From assembly GCA_964510205.1 (NCBI GenBank), contig CAZEBW010000003.1, positions 33,078-97,077 on the forward strand: DNA of 64,000 nt, written 5' to 3'. Positions 33,801 through 41,313 of this stretch are shown here, piece by piece. Both the position numbers and the translations under genes were made by a program. This DNA is from CAZEBW01 sp964510205. Its GTDB lineage: Bacteria > Chloroflexota > Anaerolineae > VGOG01. Numbering within the stretch: position 1 is the first letter of the stretch; each line of letters starts with the position of its first letter. A model generated the notes under the pieces. That model was given only the letters and a program-made list of their open reading frames with translations, was not told where the DNA came from and did no database searches.

Positions 33801-36290
33801 CTCGAAGATACCACTAAGGAGTGGGATATCTTCGAGGACAATGGGGATAACCTACCTAGCCCAGATGACGTCATTGAATACACCGTGGACATCCCCAATA
33901 CGGGCATCATCGAGGCCACGGGGGTGGAGTTCTACGACGGGCTGTACAACTGGATCAATGACGAAGTGGACGACCTGAAAGTGCCGGGCTGGCTGATCAA
34001 CGGCAGCGTATCCGCTGCCATCCACGTCACCGGCCGTGACCCGGACACCGGGCGCGAGATTGACGCCGACCTGGAGCCGCCAGATCTGGCCTTCGGCGAG
34101 GACATCCTGCTCCGTACCCACGCGCCAGTGATTGGCGGCGGCTACCTTGAGCTCACCTACCCGTCGCGCATCGTGCTGGACGAGGAGATCCTCAAGGGCA
34201 ATAACGACGGCGACGATGAGGTCCACGTAGCTACGCGGCTGCCCATCCCGCCCAAGGGCTACCTGCTGCGCTTCGACGGCGAGACCTACGACCCGCCCAT
34301 CCCAGTCACTTTCTCCCTGCGCATCAAGTACCAGGTGCGCATCAAGGAGACCAAGTACGTGAGGCTGGGCACCATCGTCCTCAACCACGGCTGGGTGGAT
34401 TACAACGAGATGGGCCTGTTCGACCAGCGATTCCCGGATTTCGACCCCACGGATCCGGATGCTCACACAGCGGACAACAAGGTGGCCAACAACCACGCCG
34501 GTACGCCCGGGCGGGACTGGGAGAGGCCTGAGTTCCCCGGCTGGCCGGCGATTCCGGTGGACGTTGAGCCCACGAACTACCTTGGCGAGCGCTTCGACGA
34601 CTACGCGCTGCCTGATGCTGCTCTGCGTGACGACGACGATCCGACCTGGTTCAAGCTGGAGCAGATGCCGCGTCGCCTTCAGTTGCCGGCCATTGATAAC
34701 GCGGGCGGTTGGGAAACCCAGATCCAAGTGCAGAACGCGGGTGATGAAGATACGGGAGGGATCGTGTTCTTCTGGGGAGAGTACTCGGCCAAGTGTCCTT
34801 ACAGCGATCCGGGCCCGATTGAGTCTGCCTGCAAGCGGGTGCTTGAGAACGCTGTCTGGCCTCTGAAGTCCCAGAGCATCCCCAGCGCAGCAAGGTCGGC
34901 CATAGCCTACTCGGTGGACGACGACCTCTTTGAGCAGGCCTGTAGGGATGCGGCTGATGCTGTGGGTGACAGTGCCGCCTGGCAGGATTGGGAGGATGCT
35001 TACAAAGGCAGCGGCGAGCCGATCGCAGTGATCGTTGAGCGCAAAGGACCTAACGATCATGATACGCTGGTTTCCAGCGCCTACCCTGGTATCTCGGAAA
35101 ACAGGGAGGGGGGTGGACCTCCATATCGGTACTTTGCCCCCTATGCCATGAGGCTGTATCAGGGCTTGGATACGGAGATGATCATCCAGAACTCCGGTCG
35201 GGGGTGCGCTTCCATCGTCCTCAACTATCAGAAGCAGGGGGCCTGTGTCTTCAGCTATGATGAGGACATCTTCTTGGCGCCGGGCGAATCCATCCGGAAG
35301 CGAGTGCCAGAGGTGCTGGGCGCCGAATGGCTGGGTTCGATCTACCTCGAGTCGGACGAACCCTTGGGCATCGTCATAGATCAGACCAGCTTCCTGCCGT
35401 CGGAAGACAGGGGGACGCTGTTGACCTATGAAGCCCGGCCCTACAGGCTCACCACCGACACAGTCTTCTATGGCGACCTGGTTTGGCGCGAGCTGAGCGG
35501 CTGGGAGGCCAGCATCCAGGTGCAGAACCTGACCCAGCATTCCCAGCCTACCTTCGTAACGGTGGAGTTTTTCGATCAGAGTGGCGATTCCATCCTCTTC
35601 CTGGGCGAGTGGATCTGCCGTGCCGGAGGGAAAACCTTCTATCTGCCGGCCGTCACTGACCTGGGGGTCAATTATCCTGCTGGGTACGTGGGGGCGGTCG
35701 AAATCCAGTCCCACGGGCAGGTTGACTATCCGGGCGGAATGCATGATGGCCAGCCCATCTTCGCCGTGATTGACCTGAAGAAGACAAAGATGTACGATGA
35801 GAATCTGCATCGGTGGAGACACACCGTGCCTGGTGAGATCCAGGGTGGGGCCTACAACGCTCTTTCGGAGACGGACAAGGAGGCAACCAGGGCCATCATG
35901 CTCCCCCACCTGGCCAAGGCCAAAGATGGTCAGGGCGTAACCTCTCTGATCGCTGTCCGCAACAATTCCAACTGCAATGACATCGCGCTCAAGCTGGAAG
36001 TCACAAACCGGGTCGGGACCACGGTTACCTATGTAACCAACTTCTATCTGTCCACTAGGCACATCAAGCTCATAGACCTGGCCGACATAGGCACCATAAA
36101 TCCTGGCTTCGTCGGTGCAGGGACGGTAGAAGTCACATACGTGGAACAGTTGTGCGACGAGGACGCCGATGGACATATAGATGAGGCGCCCATTGTGCCT
36201 TCTGTGGTGGTGGTGAACAGGGGCGCTGGTGCTGGTGACATCACTGAGGTATACAAGGGTATTCCCGTGGCTTTTTGGGGAACCCCGTGA
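30807..36290 (+). CDS. Giant DUF11/SdrD_B surface protein with four-fold IQVQN module
   Basis: A 1827-residue secreted protein with a signal helix (LLVLVMPVLVALLVVALIIGSLSVSAFG). Five DUF11-like domains follow (ADLSVSKIAEGD, ANLQITKTDLPDP, ADLEVRKTDTPNP, VKVDKKVYVR). An SdrD_B-like domain (AGIVWDDANENHVVDLGETPWPGKKV) lies at about residues 830-900. The last ~1000 residues are closely related to the C-terminal part of the 2871-residue protein at 45241, and the final ~550 to the stand-alone protein at 54006: repeated strands GGWETQIQVQNAG, LDTEMIIQNSG, SGWEASIQVQNLTQ and VTSLIAVRNNS. No enzyme signature; a fibre or adhesin function is likely. Start ATG follows AAAGGAGG. Confidence 0.9.
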   Translation: MNIQALFQPKRRRLLVLVMPVLVALLVVALIIGSLSVSAFGDLEVTFKSGSEPPTTTRAGTSHSFSVEVTNNGTTDPPAEAVVFEYRAPAGVVITEIKSDAPGPCEVGTEGDPSDPSICSLGNMAGDTYTIDITVYVLPDVPHGTLLDHDVRAWQFGTEEDPPDNENHAFVEVEAEADLSVSKIAEGDVVTGYDDNTFEDILTPTANEVTAGELIKYTVTITNAGPSDAQNVVVTDTLPAKFDFIESVPAGCWANAANPLLVTCLLNTMPATTTQQLELVARTRPDAAIDSLETTGIADDLDNVRPVTNTVQVTSTTSDTVTSNNTNIVTTTVNAVANLQITKTDLPDPVLAGEEVVYEVTAKNLGPSKSRDIEIDDLLPDGLVFVRCEPLDPDEVPVCSAVGQMVTLDDFRINSLTRDDLMPDEERSFRIVAYARSNLVKEPNLYAGAPDAVGNLVTLTNTVWISDALDITDWYTATTRDRELTGVTSEADLEVRKTDTPNPTPDDGYLIYDPVTNSFIYTYTITIENLGPSDAGRVILTDTLPIYASLDMVGGDPMTAITTTGSPTDALDIRFRDDGVVIVDWGQIAGNDDRRDDLTLDPANPSLPTTRTLTIRVRVDADVAPDIGVLENRVQVTTVAGDVCPTQTGSPVCTDPWPHGYTPTPDPDLSNNVYVEYTALVSPEVKVDKKVYVRKSPARSIDVTTDGLTEVERCEAYAADDVLTLPGDEVTYCYLITNEGDSWLNSVTLQDQSDALIYRAPLDRFEVIYPGQTDQPPLRGAITRVGANTDEAQTINIATTYAAVAVMSPKGVPDPDGYDHILITRRFTVDFPLLGAVAGIVWDDANENHVVDLGETPWPGKKVWLYDESGAVDLDVTTTGADGRYAFHDVAPGKYKVLVREPAPLNTVLGVSPVITFDPSKGYSIANLDHPSKLWYIESEEYEEPIFRMLGTNVARVDAIPSTKYSTSLPGIEPSGDCEDPDLVCDTDLLHDTLALPVLEDTTKEWDIFEDNGDNLPSPDDVIEYTVDIPNTGIIEATGVEFYDGLYNWINDEVDDLKVPGWLINGSVSAAIHVTGRDPDTGREIDADLEPPDLAFGEDILLRTHAPVIGGGYLELTYPSRIVLDEEILKGNNDGDDEVHVATRLPIPPKGYLLRFDGETYDPPIPVTFSLRIKYQVRIKETKYVRLGTIVLNHGWVDYNEMGLFDQRFPDFDPTDPDAHTADNKVANNHAGTPGRDWERPEFPGWPAIPVDVEPTNYLGERFDDYALPDAALRDDDDPTWFKLEQMPRRLQLPAIDNAGGWETQIQVQNAGDEDTGGIVFFWGEYSAKCPYSDPGPIESACKRVLENAVWPLKSQSIPSAARSAIAYSVDDDLFEQACRDAADAVGDSAAWQDWEDAYKGSGEPIAVIVERKGPNDHDTLVSSAYPGISENREGGGPPYRYFAPYAMRLYQGLDTEMIIQNSGRGCASIVLNYQKQGACVFSYDEDIFLAPGESIRKRVPEVLGAEWLGSIYLESDEPLGIVIDQTSFLPSEDRGTLLTYEARPYRLTTDTVFYGDLVWRELSGWEASIQVQNLTQHSQPTFVTVEFFDQSGDSILFLGEWICRAGGKTFYLPAVTDLGVNYPAGYVGAVEIQSHGQVDYPGGMHDGQPIFAVIDLKKTKMYDENLHRWRHTVPGEIQGGAYNALSETDKEATRAIMLPHLAKAKDGQGVTSLIAVRNNSNCNDIALKLEVTNRVGTTVTYVTNFYLSTRHIKLIDLADIGTINPGFVGAGTVEVTYVEQLCDEDADGHIDEAPIVPSVVVVNRGAGAGDITEVYKGIPVAFWGTP

Positions 36291-36332
36291 GGTAGTAGCC
36301 CAGCCCGTCGCAATCCCGCTGACGGCTAACAG

Positions 36333-36369
36333 AAAGAGCCACCAGGAGTGATCGCCCTGGTGGCTCTTT
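36333..36369 (+). terminator. Hairpin terminator after the 30807 gene
   Basis: AAAGAGCCACCAGG and CCTGGTGGCTCTTT form a 14-bp stem with a 9-base loop and A/T-rich flanks, working in both directions between convergent genes. A near copy lies at 53883-53917. Confidence 0.85.
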
Positions 36370-36383
36370 GCATTTGTCTCGGC

Positions 36384-36419
36384 AAGGTGCAACGCACTTC
36401 CAGAAGTGCGTTGCACCTT
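36384..36419. terminator. Perfect 16-bp hairpin between convergent genes
   Basis: AAGGTGCAACGCACTT, loop CCAG, then the exact complement. It probably terminates the minus-strand S74 gene or is a dispersed palindrome; duplicated at 53932-53967. Confidence 0.75.
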
Positions 36420-36424
36420 CTTCG

Positions 36425-37705
36425 TTATGGGCGTCGTTGATCAGCCCCTTCCAGCGCCGTCACTCGCGCTTCCAGAGCGGCGATCTGGGCCGCCTGCTCC
36501 TGCACGAGCTGGTAGAGCCCCTGGATGGCGGCCAGGGCCACGCCGTCGGCATCCAGGGTGCTGATGTGTGTGTCGTCTTGGCCTACGCCGAAGGCGGCGT
36601 AGAAATCCTGGGCCATGGGACCGATGTGGCGGATGGATGGGTCCTGGCTCTGGTAGTTCCAGGTGGTGATGGGGATTTCCGCCAGGCGGGCCAGCACCCC
36701 TTGTTCATCCACCGTCGCGAAGTGCTCTTTCTGATCGCGGTCGCTCAGATTAGACCAGGAACCAGCTCCGGGGTTCAGGATCACTCCTGCTGTGGGGTTG
36801 CCGCTACCATCAATGGCCGACGCGAATCTTGCCCCTCCTGTCGCACGGACGCTGAACTCGTTATCGGCGGTAGAAGCAAAGTCAAAGTCATTAGAATCGC
36901 CCCAGACGAAGGCCCCGTCGTGATCGGCCCTGGCTCGCCGGCCGGCGGCGAAGCTGTAGTCGCCGGCGGCGGTGTTTTCGTGGCCGCCGGGCACGGTGGC
37001 CCGTTTGCCGCTGGCGGTGTTGGATATGCCTCCGCTGACGGTGGCGTGTTCGCTGCCGGCGGTGTTGGCGATGCCTCCGCCGACGGTGGCGAAGTTGGCG
37101 TTGCCGGCCACGTTGCCGGCCACGTTATTCGCGCCCCCGCCGATGCTGGCGGCGAAGCCCAGCGCGGCGTTGGTTTCCCCCCCGCCGATGGCGGCGGCGA
37201 AGCCCATAGCGTTGTTGCCTTCCCCCCCGCCGACGGTGGCGAAGTCCGCAGTGACCCCGTTGGTGGCGCTGGCCTGGCCGCCGCCGCCAATCACAGCGCC
37301 TACCACGCCGCCAGCGACGCTATTGCCGCTGTAGCCGCCGATCAGGTTGGGGGTGCTGGCGGTGGGCTCCATTCGCAGCGCACGCGCCCCGTTCACTCGC
37401 AGCTCCAGGGCCACGTCGTCCGTGGTGCCCAGGTAGTTGGCGCCGGGGGTGGTGTTGGGGTTGCCGGTGAGGCTCCAGTCGTCGCTGGTCCAGGCGCCGG
37501 AGCGCTGCCACTTGCTGGCGACGAGCATGATGTCCACGATGTCTATCATATTGTCGCGATTCACGTCGCAGGTGGGGTCATAGCTGTCGCCGGGGGCGCA
37601 GCCGCCGCTCTCTGAGGCTTGTGGTCCCTGAGCGCCCGTGGCCGTGCTCGAAACGAGAAGCAGCGCCAGACAAAGGGCAATCCCGATAACTTTCAATGTT
37701 TTCAT
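36425..37705 (-). CDS. Secreted YadA-head-repeat protein with dockerin-like loop and S74 chaperone domain
   Basis: A 426-residue protein with a signal peptide (MKTLKVIGIALCLALLLVSSTATGAQ), a single dockerin-like calcium segment (DVNRDNMIDIVDIMLVASKW), a stretch of 14-16-residue collagen/YadA-head-like repeats (ATVGGGEGNNAMGFAAAIGGG, SHORT units to SFAAGRRARADHDGAFVWGD), and a C-terminal intramolecular chaperone of the peptidase S74 family (WSNLSDRDQKEHF with the Ser and Lys expected for self-cleavage, then HIGPMAQDFYAAFG) ending in a coiled coil (LVQEQAAQIAALEARVTALEG). S74 domains trimerise and cleave off phage tailspikes and surface fibres, so this is probably a trimeric fibre. Start has AAGGAGAA 7 bp upstream. 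Confidence 0.9.
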   Translation of the reverse strand: MKTLKVIGIALCLALLLVSSTATGAQGPQASESGGCAPGDSYDPTCDVNRDNMIDIVDIMLVASKWQRSGAWTSDDWSLTGNPNTTPGANYLGTTDDVALELRVNGARALRMEPTASTPNLIGGYSGNSVAGGVVGAVIGGGGQASATNGVTADFATVGGGEGNNAMGFAAAIGGGETNAALGFAASIGGGANNVAGNVAGNANFATVGGGIANTAGSEHATVSGGISNTASGKRATVPGGHENTAAGDYSFAAGRRARADHDGAFVWGDSNDFDFASTADNEFSVRATGGARFASAIDGSGNPTAGVILNPGAGSWSNLSDRDQKEHFATVDEQGVLARLAEIPITTWNYQSQDPSIRHIGPMAQDFYAAFGVGQDDTHISTLDADGVALAAIQGLYQLVQEQAAQIAALEARVTALEGADQRRP

Positions 37706-37769
37706 CGTGTTCTCCTTTTGCCCTCACCCCTCCCTCTGTGGGGGGTAGAGGAGAGGGCCACAAATAAGA

Positions 37770-37799
37770 AGCCCGTGGTGCTCATGAGCACCGCGGGCT
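37770..37799 (-). terminator. Terminator of the minus-strand paralog pair
   Basis: Read on the minus strand: AGCCCGCGGTGCTC, AT, then its near-perfect complement GAGCACCACGGGCT followed by TCTTATTTG. It ends transcription coming from the genes at 37872 and 39364. Confidence 0.7.
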
Positions 37800-37871
37800 C
37801 GCGATAGAGCGACCACCTTGTCTGTTGCGCAGCTCCGCAGCGGCCGATTGGTGCGCGCTACGCCAGCGGTC

Positions 37872-39179
37872 TTATGGTCTCACCGCGTCACGGTATGCGT
37901 TGCGGAAACGAGTAAAGGCCAACTTCCACTCGCCGTTGTTGTAGTGCACCATGGCCGCAGCGAACTCGGCCTCGGCGTTGTGGACGTCCTGCCCGGCTGT
38001 GGAGTGCATATCAATGGCGCTCCGCACGATATCGCGGACCATCTCCAGAAGACCGCAGCCGGCGATGACCTCAGGGGCGTACGGATATGTCACCTGAAGC
38101 GTTTCCAGCTCTGTTGACATGCAGACGGATCTCGGCAGGGCAAAAAGCGCGATGGGGGCATCCTCTTTCGAGGCCAGGTTGTCCTCAATGCGTTGCCGCA
38201 GGTTGAGGTTCCGAAAGTGGAAGAGGAACTTGTCCGTTGTATTGAACCTGGTGGTGAGCCCCTTATCGTGCTCGGCGAGGTCGGCGTGGGTGATCCCTAT
38301 GTTCTCGTAAGCGGCCCCAAGTTCTGCAGAATCTATCCCTCCGTTGCAGAAACTGAAGCCTTCGTATATAGCTTTAGTTGCGAGGGCGATTCCCTTGAGA
38401 ACCCCCCAAGCAATACAGCCAGGCGCGCTTGTCCCATAGCACCCAAATAGAAAAGGCACGACGATCAGCGTCGCCTCACACCCGACGATCTCACCAACGA
38501 AGGAAGCTACGTCGCCTGCGACTTTCAAGGCGAGAAGCCCAAGCATGACCGGGTTGGAATACCGCTCTTCTGGACATCCCACAGATGTAGGGTAGCCAGG
38601 TTCGGCGAGGTCCCCTGCCGCCTCGTTAATCTGGTCGTGGTCCTGGTGCGTGATACCGGGCGGGGGGGTGGTCACCGGGGTGGGGGTTGGAATGGCCGCA
38701 AGAGAGTCCGGCGGCGGTTGGCCCTGCCCCTCGCCAGGTTCTTTTCCTGGGGTGAGAACCAGAGACTTCAGAACCATGACATTCTGCTTGAAGGGCTCAT
38801 AGTTGTCACCAAACGCCTCACGGGCCATATCAAGCTCTTCGTGTGTGAGGCTTTGAATCAACTGCCGGCTCGGCAGTGGGGGAGCCTCCTGACCGCTTAG
38901 CTGCGCATAGTGTTGCGCATAGGGATAGAGCTCCTGGAGTGTGTCCCGCAAGTCGAGGAGAGTCTGGCGGAAATCCTCGGCCTCCTCGGGATCTGGACGG
39001 CTCTCGGAGCTCGGCCCGTTGACCCATTCAGGGAGATCACCCCAGTCCCCGTCCACTGCGGGCGTGGGAGTTGGGGTTGGCGTCCCCGTGGCCGGCCCAC
39101 GATCAGCGGAGGCAGCCGGAGGTATCACTGGAGTAAGAATCAGTACCACGAGTAGAAATACAACGCCCAGCTTGCTCAT
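37872..39179 (-). CDS. Secreted protein of unknown function (tandem paralog 1)
   Basis: A 435-residue protein, not recognised. It has a signal peptide (MSKLGVVFLLVVLILTPVIPPAASA), a Thr/Pro stretch (GTPTPTPTPA), a helical part, a second PTPTPVTTPPP linker, a conserved HxDHDQINEAAGDL motif, a hydrophobic segment and a helix-rich C terminus ending NGEWKLAFTRFRNAYRDAVRP. The C-terminal third is nearly identical to that of the next gene (39364), showing a recent tandem duplication. The start at 39179 has GAGGAGG 7 bp upstream. Both lie downstream of a minus-strand surface-regulon box, so they are probably coregulated with the adhesin operons. Confidence 0.85.
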   Translation of the reverse strand: MSKLGVVFLLVVLILTPVIPPAASADRGPATGTPTPTPTPAVDGDWGDLPEWVNGPSSESRPDPEEAEDFRQTLLDLRDTLQELYPYAQHYAQLSGQEAPPLPSRQLIQSLTHEELDMAREAFGDNYEPFKQNVMVLKSLVLTPGKEPGEGQGQPPPDSLAAIPTPTPVTTPPPGITHQDHDQINEAAGDLAEPGYPTSVGCPEERYSNPVMLGLLALKVAGDVASFVGEIVGCEATLIVVPFLFGCYGTSAPGCIAWGVLKGIALATKAIYEGFSFCNGGIDSAELGAAYENIGITHADLAEHDKGLTTRFNTTDKFLFHFRNLNLRQRIEDNLASKEDAPIALFALPRSVCMSTELETLQVTYPYAPEVIAGCGLLEMVRDIVRSAIDMHSTAGQDVHNAEAEFAAAMVHYNNGEWKLAFTRFRNAYRDAVRP

Positions 39180-39363
39180 CTTGCATCCTCCTCGCACGTC
39201 TGTGGTGTGCTAACTTGATAATGCTAAAATCGTTAACTTGAAAGCTCCAAGCAAACGCTAGTCCGCGTTTCGGGCGCTGGACTAGGGCTTCGTCGTGAGC
39301 TGCATGGTGAGCCAGTCGAACCATCAGCCGAACGGTCCAGCGGGAGCAGATGGATGGCTACCG

Positions 39364-40752
39364 CTACGGCCTCACTGCGTCACGGTATGCGTTGCGGAAA
39401 CGAGTAAAGGCCAACTTCCACTCGCCATTTTTGTAATGCGCCTCAGCTGCAGCGAACTCGGCCTCGGCGTCGTGGACGCTCTCGCCAGCTATGGTGGTCA
39501 TGTCAATGGCAGCCCTTACCGTGTCGCGGACCAGCTCCAGAAGACCGCAGCCGGCGATGACCTCAGGGGCGTACGGATCCGTCGCCTGAAGCGTCTCCAG
39601 CTCTGTTGAGACGCAGACGGATCTCGGCAGTGCCAGGAGTGCATGTGGCTCATCATCTGGTGAGGCCAGGTTGGCCTCGATGTTCAGCCTCAGGTTCAGG
39701 TTGCGGAAGTTGAACAGGAATTTGTCGGTCCAATTGAACCTGGTATGGAGGTTCCCGTCGTGCATGGTCAGGTCAGCGTGAACGATCTTCGTATCCTCGT
39801 AGAGGGCCTGGATGGTAGCGGAGGTGACGTTACCGTTGCAAAAAGCGAAGCCATCATATACCTCTTGAACGGCTAACTGGATGCCGTCGAGAACGCTTTT
39901 CATTACGCACTGGATTGGGTCCTGCAAGTTTAAGCCCGAGACGATAGTTTTCTCCTTACACATCACCGCTAGAACGATTCCTCCCGCCTCCATCCCCTCA
40001 AGAGTGATCATCAAGCTGAACATGACCTCCGCCGGGTATCCCCCTTCAGGGCATCCCACGTCGGTGGGCCATCCAGGTGGGAATAAGTCCCCTGCTTCCT
40101 CGTTTGTTTGTTCGTGGTTCTTGTGCGTGATAGCGGGCGGAGTGGGGGTGCACACCGGGGTGGGGGTGGGGATGCTGGTGAAGGAACTCAGCGATGGGCC
40201 GGGCCCCTGACCCTTCTTACCGCTTCCCTCAGCGGTGGGGCTGGAAGTGGTCGGGAGCTGATCTTTCTCACCGGTTTCCTTTGCCGGGGTGAGGACGAGC
40301 GACTTCGCACGCTCGACACCAGCCTTGACGACCTGGAAGTCCGTGTCGGAGGCTTTGAACGAACTCTGGATCATGTAAAGCTCTTCATCCGTGCGCTCTT
40401 TAATCTCCCCCCGCGCTTTCTCCAGGGAGGAGTGGGCATTGCTCAACTTCTCAGGACGAAGGGGGGCATTGGCAACGAGTTCATCAAGCTCGTCCACGAG
40501 ATCCAGGAACTCGCGGCGGAAACTCTCCATTTCCTGAGGATCAGGAACCTCGTTGTACCCCAGCCTGTCGAGTATCCCCTGGGGGGTGGGGGGTGGGGTG
40601 ACGGTCCAGATCGGGATGGGAGTCACCGTGGCCTTGATCGGGGTGGGAGTCTCTTTTGGCAGACCGCGATCGGCAGAGCCGGATATGGGGATGGCTGTGG
40701 CCAGAACCAGCGCGATCACGATAAACATGAACAAAAAGCGATGCTCTCTCAT
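39364..40752 (-). CDS. Secreted protein of unknown function (tandem paralog 2)
   Basis: A 462-residue protein, not recognised, paralogous to 37872. It has a signal peptide (MREHRFLFMFIVIALVLATAIPIS), Thr/Pro linkers (TPIKATVTPIPIW, IPTPTPVCTPTPP), HKNHEQTNEEAGDLFPPGWPTDVGCPEGG (key words HKNHEQTNEEAGDL) and the same C-terminal NGEWKLAFTRFRNAYRDAVRP. Four Cys in the central part may form disulfides. The start at 40752 follows AAGGAGGG. It is the first gene after the minus-strand promoter box at 40974-41015, with a 220-bp leader. Confidence 0.85.
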   Translation of the reverse strand: MREHRFLFMFIVIALVLATAIPISGSADRGLPKETPTPIKATVTPIPIWTVTPPPTPQGILDRLGYNEVPDPQEMESFRREFLDLVDELDELVANAPLRPEKLSNAHSSLEKARGEIKERTDEELYMIQSSFKASDTDFQVVKAGVERAKSLVLTPAKETGEKDQLPTTSSPTAEGSGKKGQGPGPSLSSFTSIPTPTPVCTPTPPAITHKNHEQTNEEAGDLFPPGWPTDVGCPEGGYPAEVMFSLMITLEGMEAGGIVLAVMCKEKTIVSGLNLQDPIQCVMKSVLDGIQLAVQEVYDGFAFCNGNVTSATIQALYEDTKIVHADLTMHDGNLHTRFNWTDKFLFNFRNLNLRLNIEANLASPDDEPHALLALPRSVCVSTELETLQATDPYAPEVIAGCGLLELVRDTVRAAIDMTTIAGESVHDAEAEFAAAEAHYKNGEWKLAFTRFRNAYRDAVRP

Positions 40753-40871
40753 ACTGCGCCCTCCTTGGGGTGCCTCTCGCACGCCGGTGTCGAATCGTCA
40801 ACTAGAATCTGGCCTCTGTCGAAAAAAAACAGAGCCCATGCAAGCCAGCAAATTGTAACGTATTTCGCCGC

Positions 40872-40911
40872 TTTTGTCAATTTTGACAAAACTATCCATA
40901 TCTGATAGAAT
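40872..40911 (+). promoter_or_regulatory. Inverted repeat and sigma70-type promoter
   Basis: TTTTGTCAA and TTGACAAAA form a 9-bp inverted repeat (40872-40891) whose right half contains the TTGACA (40883-40888) of a promoter with TAGAAT (40906-40911) after 17 bp. It points toward the gene at 41314, about 400 bp away. The inverted repeat could be an operator. Confidence 0.5.
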
Positions 40912-40973
40912 AGCACCCGCAACTGGCACCTCGCCACGGCGGTTTCGATGTGCCAAACCGTCCACCGGTGTAT

Positions 40974-41015
40974 CTCTACCTTATATAACGGGTTACTCGG
41001 CAAAAAGATACGGCC
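40974..41015 (-). promoter_or_regulatory. Surface-regulon promoter box, copy 2 (minus strand)
   Basis: On the minus strand: GGCCGTATCT (41015-41006), 16 nt, GTTATA (40989-40984), 5 nt, TAGAG (40978-40974). Drives the paralog pair 39364/37872. Confidence 0.75.
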
Positions 41016-41058
41016 CGAACCTTAAGATTCTCGAGATTGGTCAAAACTCGTCTCGCTA

Positions 41059-41100
41059 GGCCGTATCTAAAATGCATTTTTTTCGTTATATAGAGTAGAG
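41059..41100 (+). promoter_or_regulatory. Surface-regulon promoter box, copy 3 (plus strand)
   Basis: GGCCGTATCT (41059-41068), 16 nt, GTTATA (41085-41090), 5 nt, TAGAG (41096-41100). It faces away from copy 2, giving a divergent promoter region, and drives the operon 41314-53856. Confidence 0.75.
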
Positions 41101-41216
41101 TTAGTGCACGACCGGCCGTGACGCCCTGTAGGCCATCGGCGGGCAAGGGGAGGAGTACGTGCCAGCCGACGGACCCGTGAATCTGGGCCAGTTTCAATAA
41201 TCCCAATGGATGGCCA

Positions 41217-41268
41217 GGAGTTGCGCTCCGAGCCCCTGTTCGGGAGTGCAACTCCCTCACATTGAGGG
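41217..41268 (+). other. Two leader hairpins upstream of the Ig-like repeat gene
   Basis: GGAGTTGC/GCAACTCC (41217-41255) with inner CTCCGAGCCCC/GGGAG pairing, then CCCTCA/TGAGGG (41254-41268). The two structures overlap by two bases and may be mutually exclusive. No T-tract and no riboswitch consensus is recognised. Confidence 0.45.
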
Positions 41269-41313
41269 AATTGTGATCTACCGAATCCATTATGTTTGCA
41301 AGGAGGAACCCCC

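Noticed and set aside
36425..37705. Trimeric autotransporter
   Set aside because: Head repeats are YadA-like but there is no outer-membrane beta-barrel anchor; the C terminus is an S74 chaperone and coiled coil.
41101..41313. Second riboswitch upstream of the Ig-like repeat gene
   Set aside because: Two hairpins exist but no GCAAAGCC or other riboswitch consensus and no T-tract.
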